Source: Luteolibacter arcticus (GTDB taxonomy: Bacteria; Verrucomicrobiota; Verrucomicrobiia; Verrucomicrobiales; Akkermansiaceae). Taken from it: a stretch of DNA of 57,628 bases. Below the pieces are notes generated by a model, which was not told the DNA's origin, searched no databases, and saw nothing but the letters and a program-made list of their open reading frames with translations. Location of the stretch: contig NZ_JAPDDT010000026.1 in the NCBI RefSeq assembly GCF_025950235.1, positions 1 through 57,628 of the forward strand. The letters run 5' to 3'. Each line of letters starts with the position of its first letter. Within the stretch, counting starts at the first letter, position 1. Shown one piece after another: positions 1 through 10,021 of this stretch. A program made the position numbers and the translations under genes.

Positions 1-697
1 CGTTTCGAGGGGACTAAAAAGCCGATCGGGTTCGCCTTCTGTGAAGAAGAACCGCGATCGACTCTCGTCTCTCGCGCCGCGCTTGGTGCCGCGCGGCGGG
101 GAGAACCTAGTCCGCCCGGAACGGAGGGGTCAATACCTTTTGAGATGTTTTTTCCGAACTTTTCGCCCCATTCCACGCAACGCATTGATTTTGCAGGATT
201 GAGCGCAGGGAGAATTTTCCGGGCACCTTGCTACTAGAGGCGGCGTAGCTGCGAAATCGCCCTCATCGGATGCGGATTTTGCCTTCGGGACCCGTATCGA
301 GGCGCTGCAGCCCTTGTATTTCCTTGGTTTGCGCGCCTTCGCGGAAGGACCCCATGCCGAACTACTATTTTCATAGTAGTTAACAACTGCTGCCGCTATC
401 CGCCTAAATTCAAGGATCGCGACGCCGTGAATGACTGGGGCAGATCGCCATTCAACGAGGCCAAAAGGCCGCCGCGTTGCTCCCGCGGGCCTCACGCAGC
501 GTGTGTCTCTATAAATAGGGGAATCGCCCCTCCCCCATGGCCGTGGCGGAGCGACTTTTAGCCAGTGAACGGACACGGAAAGGCCTCGCGGTCGCTCTCT
601 GCCGGATCCGGACTCTCAAGAGACCGCAATGCGGGCCCCTTCCCTGGCACGGGATCCCCAGTTGCGGAGCGAACTCCCCAATCGATAGGATTTCGCG
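1..697. other. Leading stretch without a recognisable gene
   Basis: I see no convincing protein in either strand here. The longest open frames have arginine/proline-rich composition typical of shadow frames in GC-rich DNA and carry no recognisable domain. Two structured sites stand out: a 9-bp dyad at 360-381 (listed separately) and a small GGGG/CCCC hairpin at about 515-528, next to an AT-rich TATAAAT at about 509. The stretch may hold the control region of the gene starting at 698 and of a gene lying left of the window. Confidence 0.4.
360..381. promoter_or_regulatory. Perfect 9-bp inverted repeat, operator-like
   Basis: AACTACTAT and ATAGTAGTT flank a TTTC spacer. A perfect AT-rich dyad in otherwise GC-rich DNA, with no U-tract, looks more like a repressor site than a terminator. 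BlaI/MecI-family repressors bind dyads of this general shape (TACTA...TAGTA), and BlaI-M56 peptidase pairs are common in this phylum, but no such gene is visible inside the window. The family assignment is inference. Confidence 0.35.
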
Positions 698-1649
698 ATG
701 CGTGAACTTGCCCTCGAACCCTATTCGTCCCTCGCCGGCACCGATGCCGGTTCGATTGTCGCATTTGATGTGGGGGCGGACGGGATTCCCTACGTGGTGA
801 TCGCCGTGGGTCCACTGGACGATCGGACGACTCATGCAGGCGGTGCGATCTTCCCCAAGATCCGCCCCGAAGCTCCTCGAGGCTACCGGGTCTATCGCGC
901 GGAGGCGGGTGCCACGAGACTGATCACGGCCATTGAGCGGGAAACGTTCAACATCCACCAAGTGCAGCCGATCGGCCACGACCAACTCCTCCTCGTCTGC
1001 TCGCGCTGCCAGTATCGCGAGGAGGGTGCCGACGAGAATGGCCGCTTCTCACGTGGACGGCCGTTTTCTTCAGGGAATCACCTTGGGAGACGGCGTTCAG
1101 GACGTTGCCGTGACGCCGGACGGCCTGATCTGGACCAGCTACTTCGACGAAGGCGTGTTCGGAAACCTCGGGTGGCCCGCTCCCTTAGGGAGCAGCGGCT
1201 TGGTCGCCTGGCGGCAGGACGGGACGGAGGCCTACGCGTATCAACCGGGCGACGGGCTCGACCACGTGTGCGACTGCTACGCCATGAATGCCTGCGGGAA
1301 CGACGTGTGGATCTATTACTACACCGACTTTCCCTTGGTTCTGATCCGGGACGGTGCCATCGCGGCGCACTGGACTGTTCCGGTCAGTGGAGCGGACGCG
1401 TTCGCGATCTCCGGCGACCACGCCCTGTTCCGGGGAGGCTACGACAACCCGGATGAATATCATCTGCTCGAGCTCACAAGGCCCTCCGCCACCCTGAGAT
1501 CCAGGTTCCAGCTCCGCGACTCGCGGGGCGAGCTCATCAAAGCGGAGCGCGTGGCAGGACGAGGCGAGGCCCTGTTTCTCCTCAGGGGCCGGGAAATCTT
1601 CAGAATCACGGTGGCCGAAGCGCGAGAAGTGGCCGCAGTGGTCACAGGA

Positions 1650-1679
1650 AGCGCGGTGTGGCTTTCACCACGCCGCGCT
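1650..1679. terminator. Hairpin between convergent genes
   Basis: AGCGCGGTGTGG (1650-1661) pairs with CCACGCCGCGCT (1668-1679), one G-U apart from perfect, around a 6-nt loop. It lies just past the credible end of the plus-strand frameshifted gene and 30 nt beyond the ftsH stop. Neither side has a long U-tract, so a bidirectional terminator or stabilising hairpin is likely but not certain. Confidence 0.45.
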
Positions 1680-1708
1680 TTGAAAACGCTCAGATCAGAA
1701 GATCAAGA

Positions 1709-4045
<2,337 letters not shown>

Positions 4046-4201
4046 GATTGATGAGGAAATCGCCCTTTTTACGGTCGCCGCAGGCAAACAAGCATCTACG
4101 GGGAAGACAGTGCAGAGGGCGCGACAGGGTAGCGCGACATTGCCGAAAGAAAACCCAATTTTTTCCGGCGCTCTTGCCGGTCCGGCAAGCGTTTGCCATG
4201 G

Positions 4202-7200
4202 ATGGCGCGGATGGATCATCACGCGGCTCCCGACGAGACCCCGGAACCGCGGAAGGGTCCGGGCCGCGGGACATGGTGGCAACGTCGGCGCTCGGCCAGT
4301 GCGAGCAGCTCGCGGGTGCTCGGCCTGCTGGTGGATGCCTTTGCGGGTTTCGCCACCTTGGACGGCCGGCTGGATGCCGATGAGGCTGACCTGATCCTCG
4401 ACCTGCTGCGCAGCGCCTTCCCCGAGGCCGACCACAGTTGGCTGGCACGGCGGGTCCAACGGGCGGTCCGCGAACAGAAGCCCCTCGCCCGTACCGCCTT
4501 GGACCTGCGCGAGTTGCTGGACGACCCGCAGAAAATGGCGGTCGGCCTGCAGCTCTACACGCTGGTCGATGCCGTGGGCCGCTCGGAAAGCAGCCGCAGC
4601 TCCTTTGAAATCTTCCTCCGCCGCCTCGGGCGGCCGGACCATGCGCGGCAGATCCTCGCGGAGATGTCGGGCGAGGAAACCGGCGAACATCCTGGCTTCG
4701 AGCGGCTCGTCTTCGGGGCCGGCGAGACTGTCGACGTCGAATTGCCCGCCGAGGCGACCGGTCACGCATTTCGCGTCTATCGGACCGCCGATCTGGTGCT
4801 GGTCCGGAATACGGGCGAGCATCCGCTGTGGGTCCGCGGGCGGTCGCTGGAAAGCGGCGCCTTCCTCCGCATGCGGGAACGCCAGCAAATCGTGCTCCCC
4901 GGCTGGACCCTGACCGCGGAAGACCTGGTTTTCTTCCTCAACGTCAAGCTGACCGGCAAAAGCCCCGCCATTTTCCTCGCCAGCACGGACGAGGGACTGA
5001 GCAGCGAACGCGCCCGCAGCCGCCAGAGCGAGGTCCGCATCCGCTTCGGCCTGCAGGCGGAGATCGAGGCGCTCAAGCCCACCCAGTTCATCATCGAGGG
5101 CATCGGCCCGCTGTTCCCGAACAAGCCCGTCTTCTGCGACCATCACCAGCGACTTTCCGACCCCGAGGGGGTATCGATCACACTCGATGCCCTGCGCCGC
5201 CGGCGCGCCGAGGCAGGCGGCCGGTTCCGCTTGGAGCCGGATCAGCGCGACTTCCGCGTTTCCAATGACCCCTCGGTCCTCGAAAGCGGCGACCTGCTGC
5301 TCGCCCCGGGTTTCTCCCCGCGGGTCGTGCTGCGGATCCGCTTCGATTCCGAGCGCCGCACCGGCGATGTCTTCATCCGCGAGGCCGAGGGCAGTGTCAC
5401 CGCCGATGGCGTGCCGGTGAAGTCCTCCGCGCCGCTGCGCGACGGCACCATCATCCGGCTTTCCCGCACCCAGGCCCTGCGCTGCCGGTTCAGCGAGGGC
5501 ATCATCGATGAAGAGCGAAATCTCATCGAAGCGCTCAAGGTGCAGGACCTGATCCACCAATTCGTTCCCGGCACCCGCGCGCTGGACAACGTCAACTTCG
5601 AGGTCGGGCGCGGTGAGATGATGTGCATCATCGGTCCCAGCGGCAGCGGAAAAAGCACACTCCTGTCGGTGCTGGCCGGCCAACTCGAGCCGACCCGCGG
5701 CCGCGTCCGTCTCAACGAGTCCTCCCTCTATCAGAACCGCCTCGAGCTGATCCGCTTCATCGCGAACATGCCGCAGGAGGAAGCGCTCAATCCCCAGCTC
5801 ACGGTGCGCGAGCACCTGCGGCAGGCCACCACCATCCGGCGGCCGTTCCTCTCGACGGAAGAGATCGAAAGACGCGCCGACGGCATCCTCGCGGAGTTGG
5901 GCCTACAGGCGATCGCCCGCCGCCGGGTTGGCTCGCCAGGTGAAAAGACCCTCAGCGGCGGCGAGCGCAGCCGTCTCAACCTTGGTCTCGACCTCGGCAG
6001 CGCCGCGGAGGTTTTCCTCTTCGACGAACCGATCTCCGGGCTCTCGTCCAAGGACTCCGAGCACGTCGCCGAAACCCTCCGCTCGCTGGCCCGCGACAAG
6101 ATCGTCATCGCCTCCCTCCACCGGCCGGGCGCGACGGTGATGAACCTTTTCGACAAGGTGCTGCTGCTCGACACCGGCGGCCGGGTCGCTTTCTTCGGCT
6201 CGCCCGCGGCGATGATCGCGTATTTCCGCGAGACCGCGGACGAACTCGGCATCTCCCACCCTGCGATTGCGGCGAATATCCCGCTCGGCGCGGACTTTGT
6301 CTTCGACGTGCTGGAAACCCCGCTCGCCCAGATCGGCGGCGGCCAGAATCCCTCCGCCGCACGACGTTTCCCGCCGAACTATTGGCAAGAACGCTTCGAG
6401 AGCGAATCGCTGGTCCACGCGCTCGGCGATACCGCCCCGCCGTCGCTCATCGAAAGCACCGACACCTCGCTGCCCTCCGTCCACGTCGCCACCGGCTTCG
6501 GTCGCCGGGTGACGCGCGCGTGGGCCCAGTTCGCGACCCACTTCCAGCGCTCGCTCTTCTCGAAGATGCGCAACCGCGGGACGCTCTACTCCACCCTGCT
6601 GGAGGCACCGCTGCTGGCCATGCTGATCGGCGTGACCCTGCGCTCGTCCAAGGAAGGCGCCTACGAATTCCCCACCGCCCTGCACGTTCCGGCCTATTTG
6701 TTCCTGTCGGCCACGGTGGCGATGTTCCTGGGGCTCACCAACTCCGCCACCGAGATCCTGCGGGATCGCCCGGTGTTGCGTCGCGAGCGGAATTGCCGCG
6801 CCAATCCCCTGCTCTACGTCGGCGCGAAATTCTGCGCGCTGGGGCTGGTCGCCGCCGCCCAGTGCTTCGTTTATACGCTCATCGGTCACTTCCTGCTGGA
6901 GATCCGCGGCACCGTGCCGAGCCAGTGGCTATGGATGACGCTCACCGCCTGCACCGGCACCGGCCTTGCGTTGCTGGTGTCGTCCATCGTCAAGACCGAG
7001 CGCGCCGCGCTGACCGCCGTGCCACTGCTGCTGGTCCCGCAGATGCTGCTGGCCGGCGCGCTGGTCCCCTTCCGCGAGATGAACCGCGGGCTCTTTGAAA
7101 ACAGCGGGATCGAGCGCGAACGGGGCGGCGTCCCCGTCCCTTCCGATTTCATGCCGCTGCGCCATGCCTACGAGGCAATGGTCGTCACCCAAGCCACCCG

Positions 7201-7699
7201 CAATCCCTACGAGATCGAACGCATCCGCATCCAGCGCCGCGTCGATGCCATCAAGGAAATGCCGAGCCCGCTGGAGCCCGCCGTGGAGGAACGTCTCCAG
7301 CTCATGCTCCAGGCCTTGGTCAAACTCGGCGGTGCCCAAGCCACCACCGCTCGCAACGCCGAGGACCTGGCCGAGCGTATCAATATGCTGGCCCGAGGTG
7401 GCACCCGGCTGGAGATCGACTCGCTCAGGGTCCGCAACAAGGACGTGCTGGCCCGGCCGATCACCGAATTCTTCGTCAACGACCGCATCGACCTGCTGGT
7501 TCGCGAGGCCGAGACCTTCCGCCTCGACTACCGGAACGAGGACAAGCCCCGCCACATCTTCCTCGGCCTGAAGAAACCCGTCGCGGGGGACTGGGTGGAC
7601 ACCGTCGACTACGACAGCGCGATCTTGATCCTCGTGATCCTTGGCACCGGTCTCGCGACCTCCGCGGTGCTGGGGATTCAGAACCGGCGGACGAGGTGA
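4202..7699 (+). CDS. TerB-like / FHA-like / ABC-G type exporter fusion
   Basis: About 1165 residues. Residues about 40-160 are helical and acidic and resemble the TerB-like tellurite-resistance fold. Two beta-rich stretches (about 185-265 and 340-435) look FHA-like. An ABC ATPase follows, with GPSGSGKS at 478, signature LSGGERSRLNLGL and Walker B EVFLFDEP. The last third has hydrophobic ABC-2-type membrane segments (around 6600-7070) and a soluble loop before a final helix. ATPase-then-permease order is that of ABC-G (White/PDR) half transporters. Substrate is unknown; FHA-like domains would link it to phosphothreonine signalling, which is inference. The start is uncertain: TTG 4193, ATG 4202 and ATG 4211 are in frame and none has a good ribosome site. 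Confidence 0.85.
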   Translation: MARMDHHAAPDETPEPRKGPGRGTWWQRRRSASASSSRVLGLLVDAFAGFATLDGRLDADEADLILDLLRSAFPEADHSWLARRVQRAVREQKPLARTALDLRELLDDPQKMAVGLQLYTLVDAVGRSESSRSSFEIFLRRLGRPDHARQILAEMSGEETGEHPGFERLVFGAGETVDVELPAEATGHAFRVYRTADLVLVRNTGEHPLWVRGRSLESGAFLRMRERQQIVLPGWTLTAEDLVFFLNVKLTGKSPAIFLASTDEGLSSERARSRQSEVRIRFGLQAEIEALKPTQFIIEGIGPLFPNKPVFCDHHQRLSDPEGVSITLDALRRRRAEAGGRFRLEPDQRDFRVSNDPSVLESGDLLLAPGFSPRVVLRIRFDSERRTGDVFIREAEGSVTADGVPVKSSAPLRDGTIIRLSRTQALRCRFSEGIIDEERNLIEALKVQDLIHQFVPGTRALDNVNFEVGRGEMMCIIGPSGSGKSTLLSVLAGQLEPTRGRVRLNESSLYQNRLELIRFIANMPQEEALNPQLTVREHLRQATTIRRPFLSTEEIERRADGILAELGLQAIARRRVGSPGEKTLSGGERSRLNLGLDLGSAAEVFLFDEPISGLSSKDSEHVAETLRSLARDKIVIASLHRPGATVMNLFDKVLLLDTGGRVAFFGSPAAMIAYFRETADELGISHPAIAANIPLGADFVFDVLETPLAQIGGGQNPSAARRFPPNYWQERFESESLVHALGDTAPPSLIESTDTSLPSVHVATGFGRRVTRAWAQFATHFQRSLFSKMRNRGTLYSTLLEAPLLAMLIGVTLRSSKEGAYEFPTALHVPAYLFLSATVAMFLGLTNSATEILRDRPVLRRERNCRANPLLYVGAKFCALGLVAAAQCFVYTLIGHFLLEIRGTVPSQWLWMTLTACTGTGLALLVSSIVKTERAALTAVPLLLVPQMLLAGALVPFREMNRGLFENSGIERERGGVPVPSDFMPLRHAYEAMVVTQATRNPYEIERIRIQRRVDAIKEMPSPLEPAVEERLQLMLQALVKLGGAQATTARNAEDLAERINMLARGGTRLEIDSLRVRNKDVLARPITEFFVNDRIDLLVREAETFRLDYRNEDKPRHIFLGLKKPVAGDWVDTVDYDSAILILVILGTGLATSAVLGIQNRRTR

Positions 7700-7706
7700 T
7701 GGGCAG

Positions 7707-8189
7707 TCAATCGTCCGATAAAGTGACGCGCTGAATCGGAGTGCGGTCCGGCAGATCCTGATTTTTCCGGGCGATCTGGCCAAGTATGCTGCAATGCACG
7801 GACAAATCCGTGGGCTCAAAATTCTCCGGTTCCACCTTCCCTCCCAGCATCGGCGGAACCTTGTAGCTGAAGCACTGGCCCGGAGCGAGTTGCTTGCCGC
7901 TTGCGAGAAGGTCGCCGACCAGCTGCGGCAAGAACCACTCGTTCACTTGGTTGGGCTGCTGGAGAAGCTCCCGGAACTCCTCATGCGAGCCCGCTACCAC
8001 GGAGAGTTGGCCCGCGCCGGTGTCGAGCCACAGGACCTGGCCCGTTTCGTCCCGCAGGAAGAGATCACCCAAGGATCCCGCCAACATGAATTCGGTCCGC
8101 TCACCCACCAACCACCGCCAATCACTCAGAAGTTCGCCCGCCTTCTCGGGATCGAATTGGACGGTCAGTTCCTTCCAAGTGATGTGCAT
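7707..8189 (-). CDS. DUF1851 / T6SS immunity Tdi1-type protein
   Basis: 160 residues starting MHITWKEL. It has the family pattern: LGDLFLRDETGQVLWLDT near the N-terminus, a WFLPQLVGDLL segment, GKQLAPGQCFSYKVPP, then LGG and a C-terminal VHCSILGQIARK. DUF1851 is the C-terminal domain of Tdi1-type immunity proteins and is also widespread as a stand-alone, SMI1/KNR4-like cytoplasmic protein. No toxin or type VI gene is visible here, so an immunity role is not supported by context. It is the last gene of the parA operon, 16 nt after the zinc-ribbon gene; the in-frame extension upstream overlaps that gene and is rejected. Confidence 0.75.
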   Translation of the reverse strand: MHITWKELTVQFDPEKAGELLSDWRWLVGERTEFMLAGSLGDLFLRDETGQVLWLDTGAGQLSVVAGSHEEFRELLQQPNQVNEWFLPQLVGDLLASGKQLAPGQCFSYKVPPMLGGKVEPENFEPTDLSVHCSILGQIARKNQDLPDRTPIQRVTLSDD

Positions 8190-8205
8190 GGGGTCTTCTG
8201 GAGAC

Positions 8206-8490
8206 TTATTTCGGCTCGCCGCAGTTCGGGCAGGCGTCGTCCGTCGCAGCAATCAAGATGCCGCAACGCTTGCAATCGGCAGGCTTTCCGGATCGGTCGG
8301 GCTTAACGACCCGGGGCTCCCGGAACCACTCCATGCGACCGTAGGTCAGACAAGTGAATGCTCCGACATCCTCATCCGACCAATCGAATCCGAGAAAGCT
8401 ACTGCGGCTGGAATCCAGCGTAACCCGGGTCCTCTCGAAATCTTCGCCTCGACAATGCGGGCAGCGCAGAACGTGACCGTTGACGTACAT
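8206..8490 (-). CDS. Small double zinc-ribbon protein
   Basis: 94 residues. Two cysteine pairs, CPHC near residue 10 and CKRC...CPNC at the C-terminus, give rubredoxin- or ribbon-type zinc knuckles around a middle containing SFLGFDWSDEDVGAFTCLTYG. The first half resembles small proteins that begin with CPxC and report on membrane or nucleic-acid partners, but I cannot name a family. It lies 10 nt after the roadblock-like gene and 16 nt before the DUF1851 gene, so it is surely cotranscribed with them. Confidence 0.75.
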   Translation of the reverse strand: MYVNGHVLRCPHCRGEDFERTRVTLDSSRSSFLGFDWSDEDVGAFTCLTYGRMEWFREPRVVKPDRSGKPADCKRCGILIAATDDACPNCGEPK

Positions 8491-8500
8491 GACCGGATAA

Positions 8501-9127
8501 TCACGCCCCTTCCGGCGTGGCCGCCTGCTTCAGCGCCGCGGCGATTTCCGCGACCACCACGGCCGTCAGCGGCCGCGGAACCACGGTACCCAGAACCAGC
8601 CAGCCAAAGGGCGTTTCGACCGGGACGACTTCGAGCACCTCGTTCGCTCCGATTTTCACGTGCACATTCCCGGCCTGCCCGGCCACCGGGCGGTAGGCTT
8701 GGGCGAGGCTGCGGGCGAGGAAGTGCATCCGCGCGTAGGCGGGGTCCTCCATGACCGGCTTCCCCTCGCGATCGAGGATGAAGACGCCGCGCGCACCGGT
8801 GTGGCGGATCAGGGCGTCGCGAAAACGGGCGAGGCGGACCAGCAGCGGACCGCGGCCGGGCGGCAGCGGCTCAGCGGACGGCGGCGTGGGCTCCACCGGC
8901 GGGAGCGGCTCACCCAGCTCGGATTCAAAGACTTCGTCCGCAGGCAATTCCGGGACGACGGCGACGGGGGCGGGAGGCCGCGGTGCGGATCCAGCAAAGC
9001 CGACGAACTCGGTGCCGAAACCGGCATCGGGCGAGTCCGTGACCTCCGGTTCGGTGCTATCGGCCAGCAGGCGTTCGGCCAAGCGCCGGACCGCCGAGGC
9101 ATCGATCCATGGTTCAAGCGGATCCAT
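8501..9127 (-). CDS. Roadblock/LC7-like domain protein
   Basis: 208 residues. Residues 1-110 are a proline/acid-rich, probably disordered linker after a short helix (WIDASAVRRLAERLLAD). Residues about 112-205 match a roadblock/LC7 fold: a helix, then TGARGVFILDREGKPVM, a helix with RMHFLARSLAQAY, and strands VEVVPVETPFGWLVLGTVV. Roadblock proteins such as MglB bind small GTPases or scaffold polar complexes. ATG 9127 overlaps the upstream parA-like stop by 14 nt, implying translational coupling and a shared function, possibly subcellular positioning. The partner role is inferred from context. Confidence 0.7.
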   Translation of the reverse strand: MDPLEPWIDASAVRRLAERLLADSTEPEVTDSPDAGFGTEFVGFAGSAPRPPAPVAVVPELPADEVFESELGEPLPPVEPTPPSAEPLPPGRGPLLVRLARFRDALIRHTGARGVFILDREGKPVMEDPAYARMHFLARSLAQAYRPVAGQAGNVHVKIGANEVLEVVPVETPFGWLVLGTVVPRPLTAVVVAEIAAALKQAATPEGA

Positions 9128-9917
9128 CGCGGCGAGGAGAGACAGGGTGGCCGGCGCGTTCCAGTTTGGCTTCGATCTCCGCGCGAAGGGCATCGAAGAC
9201 CGCCAAGGCACCCGCGCCATCTTCCAGCACGCCGACCGGCAGGCCGCGGGCGCTGGCTTTCACAAAAAGTCCGTCGCGCGGGATCATAGTGCGCAGGACG
9301 AGGTCCTCGGGCAGGATCTGGCGCAATGCTTGGACAGACTCGCGACTTTCCGCCATATCGTTCTGGACCATGGTCATCAGGACGCCGAGCACGATCAGCC
9401 GTGGGTGAATGACTCTCAGTCGATTAAGACCTTCCAGCATCTTTGGCACGGAGCGGATGCCCAGCGGCTCCGCTTGCTGAGGGACCAGCACCGCATCGCT
9501 GGAGGCGATGATGTCGGCGGTGAGGCCGAAGAGCCCGGCGGGCGTATCGACGAGGCAGATGTCGAAGCCCCGGGCCTCGACCGCGCGCAGGAACCCACGA
9601 ACGCGCGCAAGATGGGCACCGGTGGGCGCGCCACCGACCTCGTAGTCGCTGGCCTGACCGGCGGCGACCAAGGTGAAAGTCTCAAGCCGGGTCGGCACCA
9701 GCAACCTCTCCAGCGGGATGCCCGGGTCGGCGAGGTAGTCGTAAAAGCCGGACAGCATGCGCGACTGGCGGGTCAGCGAAAGACCCACCGAGCCCTGAGG
9801 ATCAGCGTCCACCAGCAAGGTTCTCAGGCCCGCGCGGGCAAAGGCATGGGCCATGTTGATCGAGGCGGTGGTCTTGCCCACGCCTCCTTTTTGACTGGAA
9901 ACCGCTATACTGATCAC
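9114..9917 (-). CDS. ParA/MinD-family ATPase
   Basis: 267 residues from GTG 9917 (GGAG 8 nt upstream). The deviant Walker A KGGVGKTT is at the extreme N-terminus, followed by a Walker A' LLVDADPQGSVG and a Walker B DICLVDTPAG, all typical of ParA/Soj-type ATPases. These dimerise with ATP on DNA or membrane and position chromosomes, plasmids or protein clusters. There is no ParB or parS beside it; instead it heads an operon with a roadblock-like protein, a zinc-ribbon protein and a DUF1851 protein. That makes an orphan, cargo-positioning ParA more likely than the chromosome-segregation one. The long upstream open-frame extension lacks coding character. Confidence 0.9.
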   Translation of the reverse strand: MISIAVSSQKGGVGKTTASINMAHAFARAGLRTLLVDADPQGSVGLSLTRQSRMLSGFYDYLADPGIPLERLLVPTRLETFTLVAAGQASDYEVGGAPTGAHLARVRGFLRAVEARGFDICLVDTPAGLFGLTADIIASSDAVLVPQQAEPLGIRSVPKMLEGLNRLRVIHPRLIVLGVLMTMVQNDMAESRESVQALRQILPEDLVLRTMIPRDGLFVKASARGLPVGVLEDGAGALAVFDALRAEIEAKLERAGHPVSPRRDGSA

Positions 9918-9943
9918 GCTGTTAGCTCCGGGGAAATCGCTGC

Positions 9944-9993
9944 CGCAGCGTAGCTTCGGCTTGTAAGCACGGAAGCCTTTTCTGCACGCTGCG
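9944..9993. promoter_or_regulatory. Nested inverted repeats in the parA upstream region
   Basis: CGCAGCGT (9944-9951) and ACGCTGCG (9986-9993) form a perfect dyad enclosing GGCTT/AAGCC (9958-9962, 9973-9977). It sits in the 104-bp gap between the divergent parA-like gene and the lipoprotein gene at 10022. An autoregulatory or partition-like binding site is possible; a hairpin in a 5' leader is the alternative. Confidence 0.3.
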
Positions 9994-10021
9994 ACTGCCC
10001 CCTCCCTACCCTTGCCCGCCG

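Noticed and set aside
4046..5815. In-frame extension of the ftsH reading frame to 1368 residues
   Set aside because: It runs antisense through the ABC exporter and lacks any FtsH feature; FtsH proper begins with MSDPSQN at 4045.
7707..8189. Toxin-immunity (T6SS) island
   Set aside because: The DUF1851 gene has no toxin, VgrG, PAAR or Rhs neighbour; it is the last gene of the parA operon.
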